Shown: positions 58,230 to 64,000 of the stretch, in pieces
Layout of the letters: every line of letters begins with the position of its first letter
Position numbering within the stretch: the stretch's first letter is position 1
Origin: Cristatella mucedo
Taxonomy: Eukaryota; Bryozoa; Phylactolaemata; Cristatellidae
Reading direction: 5' to 3'
Length of the DNA stretch: 64,000 nt
Assembly (NCBI GenBank): GCA_009760855.2
Contig: WPIO01000001.1
Span: 23,112,001 to 23,176,000, forward strand
Notes under the pieces: generated by a model
Databases searched by the model: none
Told to the model about the DNA's origin: nothing
The model's input: the letters and a program-made list of their open reading frames with translations, nothing else
Made by a program: the position numbers and the translations under genes

Positions 58230-60945
58230 CGATCTAGAATATGTGCAGTTTTTTGTATGGGTCATCGTTTGAATCGGTTACGATCAGGCCCCTACCAAAG
58301 AAAATGCCTCTCGCTGTTGTCATTTACGGACCTCCTGGCTGTCTAAACTTGTTTATAAAGGAGTTTTTGAGTTTTAAGCTAAATATTTGTATGTGACAGG
58401 CCGTTATTGATTGCTGGAGACTTCAATATTCACGTCGACAACCCTAAAAACAGCCAGGTTTGCTCATTTCTTGACTGTCTTGAAAATTTTGTTGTGATCC
58501 AACACTTTAATCATATCACCTACGTCGGTGGCCGTATTCTTGATCTCCAGATCATTAAGGACGTCTTCCCCACTGACTTTGTGGTATGCCGGCTTACCCT
58601 CTCGGATCATTTCTTGGTTTCGTTTACAGTTCTTGCTCCCTTGTACGTACAGGGTAATTTCGAACGAGTCCAGTGACGTCACTCACAAAGCATTGACGTA
58701 GACAAATTCTTGAAATATGATTGTGGTAGAGGTCTTCTTGATTTGCACGCAGACTCGACCGATAGCATTGATACCCTCACTGATGCAATGAAAATGACAC
58801 TCAGACGTGCGCTTGACAAGCATGCTCCCATTCATTCTATCCGTATTCAAATTCGTTGAGATTCCTTTCAATTTACAAAACATCTTCAAAAGATGAGCCG
58901 CTTTAAGTGCAGGCTTGAACGTCGTTTTAAGAAATCGGGGTCAGATGCAAATCTAGTCAATTTTAAAGACTTCCATCGAGTTTACACTCGAAAGCTTACA
59001 AAATCCGGGGCTTTTTCTTTCACTCGCAAGCTGAATTTCTGCCAGTCGGACCTTAAACAGATTTAAAAGACAGTAAACCGTTACTGCCTAATGCTGAGAA
59101 GTCTGACTCCAAAGATATTAACGGCTCAGCCTAAACGTTTTCAGCCTTTTTTACTGGAAAAATTGCGCGCACACTCGTGCCTCTATAAAGCCCTCTCAGA
59201 TTGAAGCAACCGTGGAATCACAACCTGCGACCTCCCTTAAAATGTTTTGCTGTGGTTCTGCATGCGATGTGGCTACCTTAATATGGTCCAGCAAAAATAG
59301 ATCGTCTCCTGACAATCCTGTACCATCGTCTCTGTGGTCTTCACTTGTAGACCCCTTACCCTGCCGTAAGTGAGATTTGTAGTGCTTCTTTGGTAAGAGG
59401 GGGTCGTAACCAAGTCCTTCAAATCGGCAATCGTTAGACCCATACTTAGAAACCCTGCGTTATATACATAGGTCCTTGCAAACTATCGCCCAGTTTCAAT
59501 TCTTGCTTTCTTGTCAAAGATTCATGAAAACTGGTCATAAGCAGCTCTTTGAAGATATTGGAGAGAATGAAATGTCATAACATTTCAATCAGGGTTTAGG
59601 AGGCAACCCTCATCTGAAACTGCTCTCCTCCGCCTTAAGAATGACATTTTTGTAGCCATAGTGATGGCATTGTCACTGCCCTAGCTCTGCTAGATCTGTC
59701 TGCTGCCTACGAAACCATTGATCACCATGTTTTACTTGAACAATTGAGATCAACGATTGGTTTGACGGACAAGGCACTAGTGTGGTTTAAATCATACTTG
59801 TCTGATAGGTTTCAATTGGTGTCATCTAGGGATCAGGTCTCACAGACGAGACGGGTCACCTGTGAAATCCCTCAAGTGTCCGTACTCGGTCCCTTGCTGT
59901 TCTCCATTTATACTCAACCGCTGAGGAAAGTGATTAAGGCCCGTGGAATAGGATATCACTTTTATGCTGACGATACTTAGGTGTATTTTTCATTCAAACC
60001 GTCGGGTCTGCTGCAGCAACAAAGAAACTGAGTTGTGCCTTGCCGACATTTAATCCAGGATGTCTGGATGGAAAATTTCTTGAAACTAAATAATGATAAA
60101 ACCAAAGTGCTGCTCATAAGACACGCTAAGCATGTGTCTGGATTAAAAGGCTTTGCTCTTCCAATTGGTGGTGCTGTTGTGCAGCTATCACCATGTGCTC
60201 GGAATTTAGGTGTCGTTTTCGACAGCTACCTAATTTTCAAAAGCTTCATTCAGAAGACTGCTTCTGCAGCTAGCCATCACGTCCAATTCCTATCTAAAAT
60301 TAAGGGCTGTCTTCCACAATGGCTTGTAACAAGTTTAACTAGCTCCTTAGTTCTAGACTATGAATATGGCTGCTAGAGTCATCAATTCCCAAAGGTTTGG
60401 GCAAGTGTCTCCTTTGCTAAAAGAGCTAGGGTAGATGCCGGTTGATCAACGGGTACAGAGCGAAGTTCTAATGCAGACCCACGGGGCTCGCCACCACTAG
60501 GCTTCTCCGTACCTAGCTGAACTGCTGCACGGGTTTCAGCCTCTTCGTGCCCTCAGGTCTTGTTCAGACAATAAATTATCTGTTCAATTCCTCCACTTAA
60601 AGACCATTGGCGACAAAAGCTGTAGCTCTGCAGGTCTTAGACTGTGGAACTCGCGTAGACAATTCTCAGGCAACGACAACTTCTCTCCTTCTGCCGAATT
60701 TGGCTTATCCTTTTTAGAGGTCCTGAGCTGCTACTTCTATGCTACTCAATACCTCAACTGCTCTCCTGACGCTGCTTTGCTTTCCACTTTCTCTTCTTTT
60801 CGTGAGACGAAGTCTGTTGGCTACCGAATGCCTACCGAAAGCCGCTTAGTCTGTGAGTGCTCAATACAAAACTCTCCTGCCTAACACCCACATTGTCTAT
60901 ATGGCTTAGTGGAGTTGCAGACGGAGATACTCTACATTGCAAACT
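58230..60945 (+). mobile_element. L2B LINE, 5'-truncated, degraded
   Basis: It starts in the endonuclease (MPLAVVIYGPPGCLNLFI, 58296-58352; GDFNIHVDNPKNSQV, 58410-58455; SDHFLVSF near 58600, the terminal SDH retained). It continues through the linker and reverse transcriptase (59744-59980: IGLTDKALVWFKSYLSDR, SVLGPLLFSIY and GYHFYADDT, catalytic YADD retained, followed at once by a stop). The C-terminus covers 60035-60376, and the 3' end is GGAGTTGCAGACGGAGATAC at about 60910-60942. About ten shifts or stops separate the blocks. Confidence 0.85.
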
Positions 60946-60977
60946 GACACTTAAGTAAATGAATATATGTATATATA

Positions 60978-61023
60978 CATGTGTGTGTGTTTTCGTGCGT
61001 GCGTGCGTGTGTGCATGTGTGTC

Positions 61024-61093
<70 letters not shown>

Positions 61094-61101
61094 TGTGTGT
61101 A
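60978..61101 (+). repeat. (GT)n/(GTGC)n microsatellite
   Basis: GT repeats interrupted by GTGC units, preceded by a short ATATATGTATATATACAT stretch; Cys-Val/Arg-Ala frames through it are artefacts. Confidence 0.95.
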
Positions 61102-61740
61102 TCAAACCTAAATTTGAGATTTTAGCGGAGCATAGTTTTTTTCATGTGTGTTGGAAAAGCAAGGTCTTCTTGTGTATTATTCTTAATCACAATCACTTCA
61201 TCCGTACCTGAAGTAAAATTAAGCATTCAACGTAGCCTCTGGGTTTTGATTCACAATTAACGTTTTGAAGCCGACTGAGCCGCACAGGCGTCACGCCCTA
61301 TCACTACCGTACGCCAACTTCCTGCTCACGAATATCCCACCGGGGGAAATTTTCAGCCGGAAAGGCAATCGTCAATTTTAGGATGGCATAACTGAGTCAA
61401 GCATATGAGTACCAGAGTTAGAGAATTATACACATAAACGCCATGTACGTCATCGGTTGCAGCATTCACTTAAGAATACACATACGACATTCAATGCCAA
61501 AAGAAGAACTTAAAGCTAACTGTATATAAATTATCATTCCACTTCTATTTCGCTTCCATGTGGTATTTAAAAGACTTGCTTGAGCTTTGGATTCCATCTG
61601 GTGCTTCAGAGAGACGTATCTGATTCTCCATGCGAAACATCTAAATGTACATATCCATAGTTGGGAATACTCTGTCCTAGAACTAGAAACATGCAGGTAT
61701 TTGTATCTATTTTCATCTACGGTCTGCTTGAGCTACGCAC
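61102..61740. other. Unassigned sequence next to the exon donor
   Basis: On the minus strand this begins with GTGCGT, the candidate donor of the exon at 61741-62010, so it may be intron. Nothing else is recognisable. Confidence 0.35.
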
Positions 61741-62010
61741 CGTTGAGTTCAAGTTTGCCACACGTCAACGTCGGCATATAGCTGAATACCGGCATTGTGC
61801 CTTTGTCGTAGTTACAGCCGTACGGAGAGGGTCCGGTAGTGGACGTCCACGAGATGTCGCAGCTGCAGCCACACCAAGTTGTTGCAATGACGAAATATCT
61901 GCCCCACCAATTGCTTGCTGGGTTGCTTCGTAAAAATAAAATCTCGTGTTCGCCAACGGTTTCAGTACGTAATGTAGCTCGGTAGAAGCCGGGCCCGCCA
62001 GCAAGAATGC
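61741..62010 (-). CDS. Candidate exon, Trp/Cys-rich protein family, copy 2
   Basis: Minus-strand frame of 89 codons plus partial end codons. It is bounded by CTTGGCAG (acceptor, ending at 62011) and AACG/GTGCGT (donor, 61741/61740; weaker than the donor of copy 1). It contains NWWGRYFVIAT, CGCSCDISWTSTTGPSP, YGC and YMPTLTCG. Compared with the exon at 25188-25454 it is three bases (one codon) longer and has the same phase at both ends. Before NWWGRYF the two proteins are poorly alignable apart from LA..(F/P)GF; after it they are clearly related. The frame happens to be open to a methionine at 62077, beyond the acceptor. I do not recognise the family. Confidence 0.5.
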
Positions 62011-63394
62011 CTGCCAAGGCTGGTGCTGGCCATGAGCATTGCAGTTTTTTATTGGTAAAAGTAACATGGAAATTCACGAAACGTGTAGCTGCACAGCCGT
62101 CTGTCTAAGCGATAGCTGGCCTGAAATCTTTATGATGCAGTAAGTATGAAAGGATCGTCACAGCCTTTTACAGCCGTTAAGCCACAATCTCATATTAAAT
62201 GATCGTTTTGTCACGAACCGGCTGATATGAAAATACTGGTTTCGTCCGTATGGAGCATGAGACTTCAAGTATTCATACCGCACTGTTAGAGTCAATTATG
62301 GAGTGATACCTTCGGAATTTAAATGTTTTCATGTCCACCTCTATCGTTGACTTTAACATTTTTAGTAAGAGAAGCTTTTCAACTTTCCTTTGCAAACAAA
62401 TAAGCAGGAAATCGGATCTTCGTGGAGACACTTGGTTACCGCCTTCTCTCTAAACAGCTGCGTTATCCGAAACTATTGCTGCGAAAGCCACATGTAAACT
62501 AGTTTTTTTTAAAGGCACCGGTAGGACCGTTTTTAGTATCAAAAGCTTCTGCCTATCTGGGTGGCAACACTTCCTATTTTAGCTCTTTGGATGTTTATAA
62601 AGTAACCTCGATACCATAGATGTGTTTTGGCATTTGTGCAAACAATGTGTTGAACGAACAATAAACAGGACTTCTATTCACTTCCATTAGACTTTCTTCT
62701 CCCATACACATTGTATGTACGCCATAACACATTCGCGGTTTACTTATAATCCAAATTCGTTAAAATCCAATTGGAAATGAATTAGAATCTCAACTAACGG
62801 ACAAACTGAAACAATTATAGAGTGCCTTCTCTATTGGAACTTCTTTTTCCAAATAGTGTCACAATGGTGAGGTGCTGCACTAGTCACAAGCATTGTTTCT
62901 TTATACAGTGGTTTGCAGTGGTTCTTGGAGTACCAGGTGCCGCTAAGAAAACGTCTAGACACACGCAATCGTGAATGCTCTTGCATGCATCAACTATCAG
63001 CTGCATTGTACCTGGCGAGCCGCTGAATAGGAAATGGTTTTGGAAAATCCCTTAGTATGCATAGTCGTTTGAATTCATTGTTCACAACAATTGCACTCAA
63101 ATTAGCGAAAATGTTCATAGTTTCTAAGCTCATTCTGCCTGCTCGAGCGTCTCCGTGGGACAATCCTAACCTTTACACCATGCATAAACCTAGCTGCATC
63201 CAAGTTCTCCCGAAGTAAATGCTATTTACAGTTTCGTGACGAAAGCTGGTAAGACAGAAGCGCATTAACTAAAACTCACAATGCTAGCAATTCTCAAAAT
63301 ACGCACACGACAAAAGAGTGCAGCTGTAATAATGTTTTCTTAACATAGAATTTCATTGATTTAAATGGATTTTTCTTACAAATCAGCTTGTCTC
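62011..63394. other. Unassigned sequence
   Basis: No open frame above 60 codons outside the exon, no LINE pieces and no repeats noticed up to 63395. Confidence 0.45.
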
Positions 63395-63810
63395 CGGTCT
63401 CTCATGTTTATTCTCCTGCCAGACTGAGCGTCGTACCACCAGCTTTTCTGAGTCTAATCATTTACCTACACCTCGTAGGAAAACGAAATCTTTGGAGACC
63501 GTGCCTTTACTTCTTTTGCTCCCTCAGCCTTGAAGTCACTCCCACCTGACATTAAGAAATCCTTGATATGTTGATATCTAAAACCAATCTTACAACTCAT
63601 CAATTGGTCACACCATTTATCAAGTCTATGTGATTCGTCCTGTGTGTGCTTACGTGTGCTGACCCTGTACATGTCTCCTCCAACCATGTTGTGCTTGTTG
63701 TCATTGAGTATGCCAGTACTAACCATTCAATCATACTTCCTTTACTGATAATGCAAATTGCCTACGAAAAGATTGATTTCTACGAGGCACTGTAACAAAT
63801 TTATTGTGAT
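63395..63810 (+). mobile_element. L2A LINE 3' end, copy L
   Basis: A C-terminal reverse transcriptase relic (CTTTTCTGAGTCTAATCATT, then CTTTGGAGACCGTGCCTTTA) is followed by a 3' untranslated region with only one copy of the 38-bp unit that is duplicated in other copies. A worn tail (CCTACGAAAAGATTGATTTC) ends at about 63805. Confidence 0.75.
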
Positions 63811-64000
63811 ATTTCGTATGCCAAATAATATTAAATATTGCAATTCTGGTGTGGTTTGGAAGTAGCAATAGCACGTCTAATTTCTTCGTGGATTAATAAA
63901 ATAAATTCTGAATACTGCAAGTATCGTTTCAGATTTTTAGAAAAGCAGTCAGACTGCGTGTTCAGATCATCTTTGCTGTAGCCCTGCCAGTTGAATGCTC
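63811..64000. other. Unassigned window end
   Basis: No feature supported. Confidence 0.5.

Overview
This is a gene-poor, intermittently AT-rich stretch of a metazoan nuclear genome, probably an invertebrate. The evidence is the kind of mobile DNA present: L2/CR1-type LINEs, a Ty3/Gypsy element, hAT transposons, tRNA-derived SINEs and long (AC)n(AT)n microsatellites, with no operon-like coding. I cannot name the species. Most recognisable coding sequence belongs to retrotransposons. Single-copy host gene content is limited to a few candidate exons.

Two LINE families dominate; I call them L2A and L2B (my labels). L2A has a nearly complete copy at about 14.62-18.22 kb (minus strand). It carries an apurinic endonuclease reading frame and a 600-codon reverse transcriptase frame separated by one frame break. 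A close relative at 3.1-5.3 kb has lost the endonuclease region by an internal deletion but keeps an open reverse transcriptase frame. About a dozen older L2A fragments and isolated 3' tails are scattered over the window. L2B has only broken copies, at 6.9-9.1, 38.8-39.8, 48.6, 54.2-57.7 and 58.2-60.9 kb. Every L2A 3' end carries the same hairpin (outer stem AAAGCGCC/GGCGCTTT). A tRNA-derived SINE (10.2, 44.6 and 54.9 kb) ends in a homologous tail, which suggests that the L2A machinery copies the SINE.

Other mobile DNA includes a Ty3/Gypsy remnant (36.9-40.1 kb) split by an L2B insertion, and a non-autonomous hAT element with an 8-bp target duplication (25.87-26.28 kb). There is also a decayed hAT transposase (45.5-46.2 kb). 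Two inverted copies of an unusual composite element (24.0-24.95 and 34.27-35.07 kb) combine degenerate TTTAGGG/CCCTAAA arrays, repeated GGGAAATGTCC modules, a GC-rich core and a compound microsatellite. I found no family name for it.

Candidate host coding sequence: a PAN/apple-like exon at 11.4-11.7 kb, and a pair of related cysteine/tryptophan-rich exons at 25.2 kb (+) and 61.9 kb (-). The pair share reading frame, splice-site positions and intron phase, but match no domain I know. Several insertions are nested (L2A in L2A, SINE in L2B, L2B in Gypsy, L2B in L2A), giving a relative chronology of transposition. The remaining stretches show no feature I can support.
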